A stretch of DNA of 64,000 nt from Chiridota heheva. Lineage: Eukaryota > Echinodermata > Holothuroidea > Apodida > Chiridotidae. The notes below the pieces were generated by a model. The model was not told the DNA's origin, ran no database searches, and saw only the letters and a list, made by a program, of their open reading frames with translations. Position 1 is the stretch's first letter. Every line of letters begins with the position of its first letter. The DNA is taken from assembly GCA_020152595.1 (NCBI GenBank), contig JAIGNY010001510.1, positions 2,961,501 through 3,025,500 of the forward strand. Reading direction: 5' to 3'. Both the position numbers and the translations under genes were made by a program. This document shows, in pieces, positions 12,437-23,924 of the stretch.

Positions 12437-14105
12437 CATGCGAATCATAATGCGAACCTATGTAATGGCGATTTCGGCCATCCGTCTGTCTGGCCATCCA
12501 CAGTTTTTTTGAGAATTCCCAAAAATCTTAAAGTTTTTTAAAATTCCTCAGATAATGTTATTGTTTCTTCAGAGTTCCTCAGAAAAAGTTAAAGTTTTTC
12601 AGATATTCTTATGGAAGGTTAGAATTTCTGTACAAAATGTTAAAAGTTTTCAGAGACACTTAAGACAAATTAAAAATAGTTTCCTGAAAAAGTCCTCAAA
12701 ACATCTGATATTTCCTTAGTAGATAACTGTAAAATGATATAAATTTCCAATATTCTTCAGAGATCCTCAAGCATCTCTCTCGTAGCACTGGAGATTTAAA
12801 ACCCTTAAAATTCTCCAAAAATACTTGGACACCAATGGTTGTATCAGGCATGATAATTAAACTCTGCCTTTATTATTGTGGTCTTTTGTATAAAGTTGCT
12901 ACAGTATATGAACTGACCAGACTTTTTTATTTAGTATGCCCAGTCAGGGAATGTGACAGCATGTGATGGGGCCATGGGACAAAGATATAATATTTACCAT
13001 GTGGTATACACCAAGGCATATTCAGGCATAATTATTTGACTCTGCCTTTTTTCTTATTCAACAAGTTATTTGCATATAAGTTATTATATAAACTGACACT
13101 TTCATACATAGTATGCTCAATCAGGGACTGTGATAGCTAGGATGAGACTTCTTATGGAGCCTATGGGATGCCATGTGGGACATGGGGTTGGGATGCCATG
13201 TGGAACAGGGTGGAATGCCATGTAGGATATATGGTGGAATGCCATGCGGGACATAAGATGGAATGCCATGGGATGGGATGTCATATGGGACATGGGATGG
13301 TATGGGATGTCATGTGGGACATGGGGTGAGATGCCATCTGGGGCATGAGGTGGGATGCCATCTGGGGCATGGGGTGGGATGCCACAAGTAATACAGAGTG
13401 TAACATTGATTGGGATGCCATGTGTGACATAAGGTAGGAGGATGTGGGTCATTGGAAGGAGGCCATGGGGACATGGGATAACCATGTGGATTAGGATGTC
13501 ATTGGAACATTGGGAGGGATACCATGTGGATTAATGGTGGGATCTAATGTGGGACAGGTGGGATGCCATGTGGGACACCAGGTGGGGAGCCACTGATGCT
13601 AGACATATGGTGGGATGCCATGGGGGACAGAGGGTGGGATGCCATGTGGGTTAAGGATGGGATGCTATGTTGGACATATGGTGGAATGCCATGTGGGACA
13701 TGGTGGAATGCCATGTGAGACATACTGTATGGTGGAATGCCATGTGGGAGATATGGTGGAATGCCATGTGAGACAAGGCATGGGTTGGGTTGTCATGGGG
13801 TGGGATGTCATTTGGCACATGGGATGGGATCCATGTGGGATATAGGGTGGGATGCAATGTGGGTCATAGGATGGGATGCCATGTGGGACATTTGGTGGAA
13901 TGCCACATGGGACAATGAATGGGATGGGTTGTCATGTGGGACATGGGTGGGATGGTTGTCATTTGGGACATGGGGTGGGATGCCCTGTGGGACATGGGAT
14001 GCCATGTGGGACTTAGTGTGAGATGCCATTTTATAATTGGCCAGGTCATATGATATGGGTGTCAATTTGTGGGCATGTAAATCATGACCGTATTTACCAT
14101 TCTAG
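12437..14105. other. 1.67-kb insert inside THAP element copy A
   Basis: Copy D is continuous where copy A has this extra DNA: A reads gatgaattaatttt on the left and aatataaaatgttattttaa on the right, which abut in D. The insert holds a degenerate AT-rich repeat of roughly 30 bp (12515-12830), a minisatellite (13150-14035) and two weakly similar ~180-bp stretches at 12835-13130. Its own class is not clear. Confidence 0.6.
13150..14035. repeat. Minisatellite, about 24-26 bp (gggatgccatgtgggacatg)
   Basis: Irregular tandem copies of gggatgccatgtgggacatg with a variable spacer of a few bases, G-rich on +. Open frames on both strands here (for example H-rich, P-rich text on -) are shadows of the repeat. 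Confidence 0.92.
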
Positions 14106-14497
14106 TTTAATATAAAATGTTATTTTAAAGAAAAAATTATCCTCCAAGTACTTCAAGTAATCTTAATCAGTGGATTCTAAACATGTCTATTAGTTAGTGC
14201 AACCAACAGCACAACAAGTAATCTTATATAGCAACATGCAAATGTATGTAAGTGTACAGCAAACAATAGTCTGCCCTACAAAATGGTGATGTAAACAAAG
14301 TCATGTGACCTCATGATGTCAGCTGAAACATCCATACATAATCTTTAATCATGTATTTGTTATGTTGTATATGGCTTTCTTGAGTGAGGTTTGCCATCTT
14401 CCTGATTCTTTATCTCCATGGAAACAGCTTATGATCAGTGTCCTCATGATATTTGGTCAAAGTTGGGTATTTTATTGTTACAATGTTTTTATTGTGA

Positions 14498-14605
14498 GCA
14501 CAGATTCATCTGTGAAATGAGTACCAGTAATGCTGGGGAATTAGCCTGCGATTGACTAGCCTTTTTTCCAGGCAAGTCAAATACTCTCATATTCTCCCAA
14601 GGAAA
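14498..14605 (+). mobile_element. SINE-1 internal fragment
   Basis: The segment ctgtgaaatgagtaccag, then tgctgggga-ttagcctgcg and a cut attgactag block, matches the central part of the SINE-1 copies at 43137-43391 and 58969-59220. Head and tail are missing. Confidence 0.65.
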
Positions 14606-15059
14606 CTCTGGATAAGGTTTGGCCCAAACTAGCCTTCAATGTCTCAGAAAGCTTCAACAAACTCACTCAGAGATGTGACAGATATGTGAAATTCTGTATG
14701 GGTAACATATTTTGTCGGATCTATGCACATGTATGCCGCCCTGGGAACAAAGCTGCCTCTCTCTTTCCCACCCCCCTCCCCCCCCCTCCCTCCATCAAAA
14801 TATTGGTGCTGCCACTGCATCTCATCATTGGCAACACATAACCTCTTCTTACGGGAGAAGAAGTGAGGCATTTATGATTTAGGAGTTGGCTGTATATTTC
14901 TGCATGCTGTTAGTAATTATTTGGGTAATGCAAGTCTGTATCACTTTTATAGTCTACCAACTTCTTCACAAAATGAACTAGATAAAAGTGTGTCTTTTTC
15001 CAACGAAAAACTTTTTTAATCTGACCAAATATATGTCTGAATTCTGTTTTCATTCTCAG

Positions 15060-15146
15060 CAATCCATGAAAGTGATATCTATTTGCAATCGCTTGTCCAG
15101 AAATGCTCGGCTTAAAAGTGCCAGTACAACGAATGATGTGGATGAG
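15060..15146 (+). CDS. DAPK1: DAPK exon: calmodulin-binding helix and Ser308-equivalent
   Basis: An 87-nt, phase 0-0 exon of 29 codons; acceptor TTCTCAG at 15053-15059, donor GTAAGT at 15147. It opens QSMKVISICNRLSRNARLKS, which aligns with the human DAPK1 calmodulin-binding helix. The second codon (tcc, 15063-15065) is the equivalent of Ser308, the inhibitory autophosphorylation site. The helix keeps spaced hydrophobic residues (Met, Val/Ile, Ile, Leu) and basic residues (Lys, Arg, Arg) as expected of a calmodulin ligand. The end, rich in Ser/Thr/Asp (ASTTNDVDE), is the start of the acidic linker. Direct splicing to 51329 keeps phase 0. The intron that follows is 36.2 kb and opens, about 390 bp downstream, onto a 38-bp minisatellite. 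Confidence 0.94.
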
Positions 15147-15529
15147 GTAAGTTATGCATCTGAAAATAATGATATCTTAAAAAGTTTAAACTTTTTTTTT
15201 AAATTTGGGTTAGATACGCTGCTTCTAGATCTTTAAAAAATGCAGGTATTTTGCGCAAACTAGATATAGATACCTCAATTCTTTATCTAGCTGATTTATT
15301 TGCCTTTACGTTGTCTGTTGGTCAGTTATTTTTGTTACATAATACCAAGTCATACACCACCTAGTCTCATTAATTACCCGTGTCAATATATTCTAGTTGT
15401 CATGCATCTTAGAACTAAACCACGTTGATTTTCTATTGGAATTTTTCCTTCAAGTACATAAAAAGTGAAATCAAAATCTGAACAGAGGATAAACATGTCA
15501 TCATGCCCCTTCTTGGGAGAACTGACTGA

Positions 15530-16135
15530 TTGCAGTTTTGGAAGTAAATGTTTGGAGCATGTCAACTATGCAGTTTTGGAAGTAAATGTTTGGAGCATGT
15601 CAACTACGGGGTTTTGGAAGTAAATGTTTGGAGCATGTCAACTACGGGGTTTTGGAAGTAAATGTTTGGAGCATGTCAACTACGGGGTTTTGTAAGTGAA
15701 TGTTTGGAGCATGTCAACTACGGGTTTTGGAAGTAAATGTTTGGAGCATGTCAACTACGGGTTTTGGAAGTAAATGTTTGGAGCATGTCAACTACGGGTT
15801 TTGTAAGTAAATGTTTGGAGCATGTCAACTACGGGTTTTGGAAGTAAATGTTTGGAGCATGTCAACTACGGGGTTTTGTAAGTAAATGTTTGGAGCATGT
15901 CAACTACGGGGTTTTGGAAGTAAATGTTTGGAGCATGTCAACTACGGGGTTTTGGAAGTAAATGTTTGGAGCATGTCAACTACGGGGTTTTGGAAGTAAA
16001 TGTTTGGAGCATGTCAACTACGGGGTTTTGGAAGTAAATGTTTGGAGCATGTCAACTACGGGTTTTGGAAGTAAATGTTTGGAGCATGTCAAGTACGGGT
16101 TTTGGAATTAAATGTTTGGAGCATGTCAACTGCAG
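15530..16135. repeat. 38/39-bp minisatellite (about 15.5 units)
   Basis: The unit is gttttggaagtaaatgtttg followed by gagcatgtcaactacggg, with or without an extra g. A few units read ttttgtaagt, a donor-like string. It starts about 390 bp after the calmodulin-helix exon. The open frame at 16038-16340 is a repeat shadow. Confidence 0.96.
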
Positions 16136-16715
16136 AAACTTAAGCCAATGGGACATAAAGATATCAATCAGAATGGAAATGATAAGAAAATGTTTTGTAA
16201 CCAGAGAACAACTATGTTTGAATTTTGCTTGTAAGTTTCAGGTGGGTGAGGGCTGGTTGGGGATTTACCCCACACATTCTGCAATGAAAAACAAAACTTC
16301 AAAAGCAAGTTGTGCAATTTGGATAATAATTAAAGAATGACTGTCATGATAGAAATGAACAATTGAAGATGTTGCCATGTTACTGCAAAACAAGCTTGTA
16401 CCTTAATTTTTACTATTCTATGACTTGTGATTTAAAAAAAAATCTGTAAGCGAATTTTAAACGTTCTTTTTTTTTGGTACTTCACAAAATCAGCAAGGTC
16501 CCTATTGTTGAGTTTTAGGAACCCACATTTCTTGGCAGCCCTTTGTGAGAGTTTGGTTGGTGGTTTTATATTGTACTAACTGTAATACACTTGTCACACT
16601 TGTAGATTGTTACAGTCAATTTGATTCCTATTTAACAATACATGACAGCAATATCTTGTAAATGATACCAGCAGACCCTCTTACACAACATAGTGGTTTA
16701 GCTTAGCTGAAGTGC

Positions 16716-17697
16716 TTAAAGGAGCTATTGTAAAAGTGACATAAGTGCATTAAATCATGAATTCATAGACATTATTTGACTGTAATTAATCAAAAGATTC
16801 TCAGAACACATGCAGTGATTGGTATATTGTAGAATTGTGTCACGTGACCAGCAAATCTCGTTTTTTCGTTTTCCTTATATAAAGGACTATTGGCACCTGG
16901 AGACAACATTTAATTTCCTTAGAATTGAGTATTTTATTGCTTTATGCATTTTCAGGCCGAAGTATTCAAGAAATTGAGGAATAATAAAGAAGCATTGGTG
17001 TAAAAACTATCTTGATATCTTCTTATTTTGTTTGGAGTTATTGCTTTTCAATGATAGAGACCTCCGTGGCAGTGCGGTAAAACTTTAGTTTTTTAATCTA
17101 GCATCCCGGGTTCGATTTCTGGTGGGTCTCCAACCAGTGCTCCACGACTGGTTAATAAAATGGCGTGGGCATCGTGACGTAAATACTCCAATGGAGGTCT
17201 GTGGGACGTTATAAACCTTGGTAAACCAACCAACCAACGATTTCACAAACTTCTTAAAAATTGACCTTATAGTGTATAGTGTGATGTCATAATTGCAGAT
17301 TTCTATGTATTTCTTCCTAATTGCCTTTTCCTAATTGCCTCTTTTTAATTGCCTCTTCTTAACTGCCTCTTCCGAAATGATTGAAAACACATTTTGTTTA
17401 ATTATTTAGATGGGGTATTATAACATGCACTTTTATCAAATAACATGCTTTGCCCATCTTATACTTAATGAAAAGAAGTTTTTTTCATTTTATAGAAATT
17501 CATTTTATTATCTTGGATCTGCAGTTATAACATCACACTTTACACTGCAAGGTCAATTTTAAAAACCCTTGTGAAATCTCTGAAATACAATAACTCGTAG
17601 CCAGAAAATAAGATATCAACATTTTTTTCTCACCAATTAGTTTCTTTAATATTCCTCTATCTTATAAATGAAAATAAACAGTGGAATATTCCTTTAA
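16716..17697. mobile_element. TTAA-flanked MITE with foldback arms, interrupted by SINE-2
   Basis: TTAA at 16716-16719 is followed by AGGAGC; the other end is GGAATATTCC then TTTAA (TTAA 17694-17697). The arms are inverted: gatttcacaaac and attgaccttatagtgtat on the left pair with the reverse complement of caaggtcaattttaaaa and cccttgtgaaatc on the right, and outer blocks around 16975-17056 pair with 17590-17670. A SINE-2 copy (17059-17239) sits in the left arm. The element resembles TTAAAGG-ended MITEs such as the T2 group of Xenopus. Confidence 0.7.
17059..17239 (+). mobile_element. SINE-2 copy, tRNA-derived
   Basis: Starts gagacctccgtggcagtgcg, with an RNA polymerase III B box (gggttcgatttc, 17108-17119), then a body gggtctccaaccagtgctc and the tail ccaaccaaccaac. 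A second copy lies reversed at 45905-46033. It is inserted in the left arm of the MITE at 16716-17697. Confidence 0.75.
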
Positions 17698-18325
17698 TAA
17701 TATGAAATCTATGATATTAATGATATTACAATGTCCGAACGAAACCGTACCCTTCTATTTCAAGTCTAGATTTAAATGAAAATTATGAAAAAGATCTTGT
17801 TTTTTTTTCCTTCTGTGAGATTACTCGTAATTTGTTTTGAAATTTGAGAAATATATCTCGAGTGATTGTTGGGATCGAGACTAAACAATGCGCGAGGATT
17901 GAGTTTCACATCCTTCTGGTTGTCACTGAATGTTTTTACGTAATTGCCTGTGATATGCATTGCTTCATGACAGTGAAATTGTAATATAGTAATGAACAAA
18001 ACCATCCTTCTTTACACAATACATTACAAAGTCATCTAGCATGTTCAAACAGCAACCTTCAAAACCTAACTTATTGCCAAAATATAGAATAAACGTCTAC
18101 AAAAATTAATTCATTTACCGTGCGGCAATTTACTTACAGACAGGAGAGGTAGAATTACTGTTTTGAACCTTTTATCTTTAATTTGTTTCCTTATTTATTT
18201 ATTTATTCATATTCTTTTATTTTCTGCTATGTGTTTTAATATGTATTTGCATGTACTTTTTTCCTTTTCACAAATGTTTTAAATTTGTACTGGAATATTT
18301 AATATATAATAATGATAATAATTTA

Positions 18326-18430
18326 ACCCTTAACTCTACCACGCGGCGATATTATTGCCATTTTGGATGTCCCATCTTAGTATCTTTCCCAGCGCATTTT
18401 CAAAAAAAGTGCTAGTAGAGTAGGGTTAAT
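18326..18430. mobile_element. Small MITE (ttaacccttaactctaccac type), copy 1
   Basis: About 105 bp with inverted ends: ttaacccttaactctaccac on the left and tgctagtagagtagggttaa on the right. The core holds gcggcgatattattgcc and catttttgg-like blocks. The same element is found at 18566-18661 and, interrupted, at 21872-22344. Confidence 0.7.
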
Positions 18431-18565
18431 CAACTCACGACAAACGTGCTGACTCAAAAATATATGCAGCATGGTCCCAATGGGTGACCCACTGGATCAC
18501 TGAAGTGGAATGAGCCCGGCTCTGCTGCTTGGAAGACAGAGGATCCTTGAATAATCAGCCTGTGC

Positions 18566-18661
18566 TTAACCCTTACTTACCACGCGGTTTTGAATGCCCC
18601 ATTTTTGACCCCACTTCTCAAACTCATTTTTAAAAAAAAATGCTGGTAGAGTAAGGGGTTA
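18566..18661. mobile_element. Small MITE (ttaacccttaactctaccac type), copy 2
   Basis: About 96 bp, from ttaacccttacttaccacgc to tggtagagtaaggggttaa, with a core of gccccatttttgacccc. Only about 135 bp from copy 1. Confidence 0.7.
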
Positions 18662-20385
18662 ATAACCTGACATTTTGGCATGTTTAATGCAACTGGACCT
18701 TACGATGAGTCTAGAAATACTTCATCAGGGGAATATTGGTCTGAATTTCATTTCATATATCTCCAGACTAGTTCACTTTCATAAATCATGTAAATGTAGG
18801 TAGGCATCGTCTGTTTGTTGCAAGATGGTTTGCTTTATGATATCATCTATATACTGGAGTAATCACATACGGCTACCTTATTTGGTTTGAAATGGTCTAT
18901 TGTATATTACTCAGTTATATTTGAGTAAAACACATTTTAATATTATAGGTGTAGGAACCAGGAGGGGGGGAGGGAGCATGTGCTCCTCACTTTTCCGAAA
19001 AATGACAAAAGTGCTCCTTTTGAAAATGAAAAGTGCCTCTCAGCTACTACTGTCAAAGGTGCAACAACTGATGGAATTTGCACACACTAAAAAAAATGTT
19101 TCAAAATGAAATGCTCCTTAATTACTGACCCAGTGGTAGGAAATTGGCAACTTTTGTCAGTCCCATGTACGAGGAAATGAGTTCCCTTTGGAAAATTGCC
19201 CCATTGTAAAAATGAAGTAACCCTTTTAGTTTACTATCCACAGACAGAGGGCAGACATATGCACATGAATGATTTGGCGAAGCGCCCTCTAAGAGATCGT
19301 GCCCCCCTTCCCACTTTTTGAAAGCTTTCCATGCCCCTGATTTTTTAACTCAATTGAATTTTTTTGCATCAGTGACTTGATGTATTTGATTGAAATGGCT
19401 CAATTGGTTTATCAAGAAATGTTTAAATTAAGTGAAAAATGAGACGACTGCTTCTCATAAAGAAAATGTTCTTTACTGCTCTACTAATTATAAGTGAGAC
19501 AAAGAACATTATGACATATACTGTTTTTACTATGGATGTAATTTACAAGTGTTGCATGTTAGGAAGCATGCTAAGTACAGCATGGTTCCTTGACTGTTAA
19601 GTGTAAAAGTTTACATGTTTTAGCAAAGTAAGCAGCAAAGAGACTGATTGCCAATGACTTGAATCAACTTTCCGACCAGAAGTGATCCCAAAGGTTATTT
19701 TTAGTTCCTGATAAATTAACTTGTCTGAGTTAGATGATTGACAGCTTTTTAACAATCACTGCATGAATTTGCCTAGCAACAAAATCTGTGTAACCAAGTG
19801 GGGCAAACATAATACGCGGCACTGGTACAGTACAACTAGCTACTGATGTGTGTTCATGTAGTCAATGCAACTTACTGTACAAACAAATTTCTGCACACAT
19901 AGACTGATTGACAGCAAAATGGTGAACAAAAATTGCCGCTTACCGGCCGGCTGTGGACTTTGTAAATCTGATTGCTGTTACCCAGAAAACGTAGCAAACT
20001 GAAATTTGTTTATCTTGTTTGCTAAAAACTCTAAAGATCTGGAGAAGTGCCATAAATGGACCAAAGCTTGCAGCAGGCCTCGTGAACATCTAAATGTCAA
20101 TGCATTGGTAATGCACGATTGCGGATTTGAGGATTTTGCCCCCACCTAATTACTGCATTGCTATGGTTGGTGTGGCTTATTTTGTAACTCAGAGACATTA
20201 ATTTCTGCAGGTTATTTTAAAGTTAACTTCCACGCCATCTACACAATGCAATTGATATTTTTCTAGCTGTATGAACAGGCCATTTCCAAATACACAGGTA
20301 AAGGGAATAGTTTGGTTTCTTGCAAAATGTTTCCATTTGTACAGCAGTTGTGCGTGGGTTTCGATAGAGCATGCATTCCCTCACA

Positions 20386-20668
20386 ACATAGCCAAGCTTT
20401 TCCAGAAAAACCCTTGGGATAAAATTACCTCCTTCTTTCATCGTGCCTCCCTCTACAACCATATTTAGTCCTCCTCTCCCACCCCCTCTACCTACATTTA
20501 CCCCTTTTTTTGGACCCCTGCTCTTCCTCTTTCGATCACGGCTTCCTGGCTATTAGCCCCCGTACTTCTCTCAGACTCCTATTTGGAATGATCTAACCTC
20601 TTAGGCATAATTTGACCCTCGTTGTCATGGTGCCGTTAAGCCCTCATCAAACAAACAAACAAAGAAAC
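20386..20668 (+). mobile_element. LINE 3' end fragment (RNase H-bearing family), copy a
   Basis: Matches the 3' part of the LINE at 31545-32236: ccctctacaaccatattta, then tcctcctctcccaccccctc, gatcacggcttcctggc, and the terminal block gtgccgttaagccctcatc followed by an AAAC-type tail. The coding region is almost wholly absent. Confidence 0.8.
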
Positions 20669-21689
20669 ATTCTCCTTGATATATTCATCTCTTGACATTC
20701 ACAGCTTTCATTTCCATGTAATAACAGCTTTTTGTGATGTGACTGCTTTCCATGTGCTTATTAATATGATAATGCTATCTCACATTTATATTCAATGCTT
20801 ATAATGATCAAGCCATTCACAATATGCAATGCCTTTCTTCAAAGGATATTTTACACGGCTTATATTTTGATGCCAAAAATGCACCACATACATATTGCAA
20901 TTGTTTTCTTGTAATGCATGCTGGCTTTATATTTAACACATGGCACATGTATTAATCTAGCAATTTTTGATAATTTCTATTGAAGGATGTGTTTAGTGAT
21001 ACACAGTGTTCTCATTAGGACGCTGCTGTAAAATATTCCCTGCCAAAAATAGTTTGGGCGGAATATTCTATTAAGAATTTAAGTATTGAAGTTTTCCAAA
21101 GTCCCTCCCATCTTTTCCAAATTTGCTCTCACACCCACAATAAAAAGAAAATTCATCAGGCATGGAAATCCCCCCCAAATTTAAAAGTAGTGCCAGCACT
21201 GGTGATTAGACGAGCCCCTATTGTTTGATAAAACAGAATGGTGAAAGAGGTTTCTGCTCTGTTTACTGCTGGAAACACTTAAGTTTTAAAGATTTACCGT
21301 GATGGTCATACCCACCCGTAGGGATGGGAGGCTGCCGCCCTTGAAGATCTCGCCTTCTCCACATCTTTTGAAGATCCGCCTTCTCCACATCTTTCTTGAT
21401 GTAACATTAATCAAAACGACTGGTAGAAATTCTAACGCACAAAAAGTAACATTACATTCTTGCCATATTTTCTCTATATTTTCTTTCTGTATCGTAATTT
21501 TGTAAAATAAAATTTTTTGAAATTGATTCAGATGCCAAATTACAGGCACTTGATTCTATTTCACTAACTTGCTAGTATACTTGGGGAATTAAAGTCACTG
21601 AGTTTCAAAAAGAATTTGAACATGAAACTATGGTGCCAATTGTAATCCAATACTATAGCACTTATGCACAAATAATTTTAGAGATCTAA

Positions 21690-21840
21690 ACTTAAAAGTC
21701 TAGTGGTCATATCATCAGCTTGGCTAAGAGGTCTGAGGATCATTCCTCGGGGGGTGGGTCTTCTTTCACCAGTTCTTTACAACTGGTTTATCAAATGGAT
21801 GTGGACATCTCTATATAACCCTAGCTGTTGAGAAAGAGAT
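21690..21840 (+). mobile_element. Degenerate SINE-2-like fragment
   Basis: Weak similarity to SINE-2: gaggtctgagg, gtgggtcttctttcaccag, acaactggtttatcaaatgg in the order seen at 17059-17239. The box-B region is not intact, so the call is tentative. Confidence 0.4.
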
Positions 21841-21871
21841 GTAAAATATCTAATCTACTTACCTTTAAATG

Positions 21872-22344
21872 TTAACCCTTAAGGCCGTTACACACCGAAC
21901 GCGGCAAGCAATTTTTTAAACAAAATTGAATTAAACAAAGAAAAATAAACATTTTAACCTCTTGTTTTCATAGATGGATTGTCATCGCTTGGCTATTCAG
22001 ATGATAACTGAAAATTGCCTATTATAGCAAAATTTGTGTCGCGACAAAATTGCGCCCCATTGAAGCGAATTTCTCCAGTTTGAACGAAAAAGCATTTTAG
22101 CAAATTTTCCAGTATCACCAGAAAGCCTCAATTATAAACTTTATCGTGTGTAAGCAAAACGTCAAAACAGCTTATAATATTTGTTTCCTGCATGATTATC
22201 TAAAATATTGCTTGTCGTGTCGCGTTTGGTGTGTTACAGCCTTTACTCTACCAGCAACTATTGGAAAACGAGCTTGGGAGGCGGGGTCAAAGATGGGGCA
22301 CCCAAAACGGCGTTAATATCGCCGCGTGGTAGAGTAAGGATTAA
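21872..22344. mobile_element. Small MITE copy 3, split by a second MITE
   Basis: Begins ttaaccctta (21872-21881) and resumes ttactctaccagca (22243) to gtggtagagtaaggattaa (22344), the same ends as the copies at 18326 and 18566. The 361 bp at 21882-22242 is a different element. Confidence 0.75.
21882..22242. mobile_element. MITE with TTA target duplication (Harbinger-like), nested
   Basis: Terminal inverted repeats are AGGCCGTTACACACCGAAC and the reverse complement of gtttggtgtgttacagcct; subterminal gcggcaagcaattt pairs with attgcttgtcgtg. It is flanked by TTA on both sides (21879-21881 and 22243-22245). A 3-bp T-W-A duplication is typical of PIF/Harbinger elements. It is inserted in the small MITE at 21872-22344. 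No coding sequence. Confidence 0.75.
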
Positions 22345-22425
22345 TATCTCTTGACTGGAATAAGTTTCATGTATACTTCTTTCCCACTTAATGTTACTTA
22401 ATCAACCTTCCATATATAAGGTGTG

Positions 22426-23829
22426 CATGCTGAAAAGTTTCTCTTTAAGCCTACCCGCACGCACCCGACACCCGAGTTAATCCTGAAAATTCAGGTATGA
22501 CAAGTACCAACCCGACTTCCTGTTCAGTGTATTGTGTTTCCACTCAAAACAATGATTGTTTATCTGTCATTCCCATGCACGCCACAGCCAAGTAGCCCAA
22601 GGCTATTTGTGTGTATAAGATTACACAAAGCCAGAGCTGAATAATCAAGGCACTTTTGTGATTGAAATCACTCATCCGTGTTAGGTGTCTTAGTGGGAGA
22701 AGTTTGGTTTAAACTGGTGGTAAAAATTGCTGTGTATCTTAATGCCCGAGGTAATAATGTGCATTAACTGTGAATGATTGACGGACTATTTCTCCTAAGG
22801 AAAGATATTGCTTCATATGTATGTCTTACCACTTAATGTTTCCTTTGATATAGAATTGTACAATTTATGAAAGTTTTTTTACTCAAAAAAAAGAAATTTA
22901 TTTTTCAAAAACATGAATTACTGTTCAACTTTTCTTGTTCAAATCTAAGATGTAGATATTATCATATCCTGTATTACATTGAAATGCTTGAAAACAAATT
23001 CTGGAAAATCCTATGATATTTATTGCCTTTTTTGATATCTGCATTTGTCAAAAATATCTTTATTTCAAAATGTTTTTGATATAGATAGCTTCATGCACTC
23101 AATTCTTCTCGCTTCACATACTGTAATATACAGAATAAAATTACAAATCTGTCCTTGGTTTCTCAAGTTCCAAACATGTAATGAGTACCTTGGGAGGTAA
23201 TTGGAGAAATGCATACCATTTGCAGAGCCCTTGATTTACCAAGGGAAAAGTGGATGACAAGACTTTTATTATTCGGTGAGAAAAATGTTATGAAATCAAT
23301 TATTTGACAAGAAAAATATTAAATGGACAGAGAAAATGCTGTGCAAAATTTGAATGAAATGTTGTAGTCAATGAAAAGCTTATTTTTAAGTTGCATAATT
23401 GGTTGAAGAATATTATTATTATTATTAATCTTTAAAGAATATTGTGACATGTACATGAAGCAATATCTTTCCTTTGGAGAAATGGTCCGTCAGTCATTCA
23501 CAGTTAATGCACACATCACCTCAGGAATATGATACACAATTATTTTTAACACCAGTTTGCAAACAAATTTCTCCCACTAAGACACCTAACACAGATGAGT
23601 GATTTGTACCCTGATTACTCCCCACTGACTTTCTGTAGTCTTATACACACAAATAACCTTGGGCTACTTGGCTGTGGTTTGCATTGGAATGGCAGATAAA
23701 CAATCATTGTTTGGAGTGGAAACAAAATACACTGAACAGGAAAATAGGTTGGTAATTGTCATACCTGAGTTTTCACGATTAACTCGGGTGTCGGGTTTAG
23801 GTAGGCTTAAAGAGAAACTTTTCGGCATG
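22426..23829. mobile_element. 1.4-kb foldback element with 380-395-bp arms
   Basis: The left arm 22426-22820 (catgctgaaaagtttctctt) is an inverted copy of the right arm 23451-23829 (ending aaagagaaacttttcggcatg). Long matching blocks include acaatgattgtttatctg, gccaagtagcccaaggc, tcttagtgggaga and aagatattgcttcat. The 630-bp spacer (22821-23450) shows no gene. No transposase frame; a non-autonomous foldback element is the best call. Confidence 0.85.
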
Positions 23830-23924
23830 TAAAAATACAAGCAATTGAGTCGAGCTTTATAGAACATAGAACTTTGACCGATAATCTTGTAAATGGTCAT
23901 TAGGAAGGAAATACTTTCATAGTC

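Larger units (their letters stand above)
12191..14330 (-). mobile_element. THAP-type DNA transposon relic, copy A (interrupted)
   Basis: One end (12191: ggatttcatcacgtgactct) and the other (ending 14330: gtcagctgaaaca) match the ends of copies at 32979, 56628 and 57706. Both ends carry TCACGTGAC or a one-base variant near a GCCATTTTG-like block. On the - strand near 14190-14215 the sequence reads CCAVGCTN then a stop, the start of a THAP zinc finger. Compared with copy D (57706-58202), the element is broken between about 12437 and 14105 by extra DNA that contains a minisatellite. Non-functional. Confidence 0.75.
12140..15059 (+). other. DAPK intron (2.9 kb)
   Basis: Almost entirely filled by a THAP-type element (12191-14330) that contains a 1.67-kb insert, plus a SINE fragment (14498-14605). 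The remaining 14606-15059 shows nothing beyond a C-rich run at 14769-14790. Confidence 0.85.
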
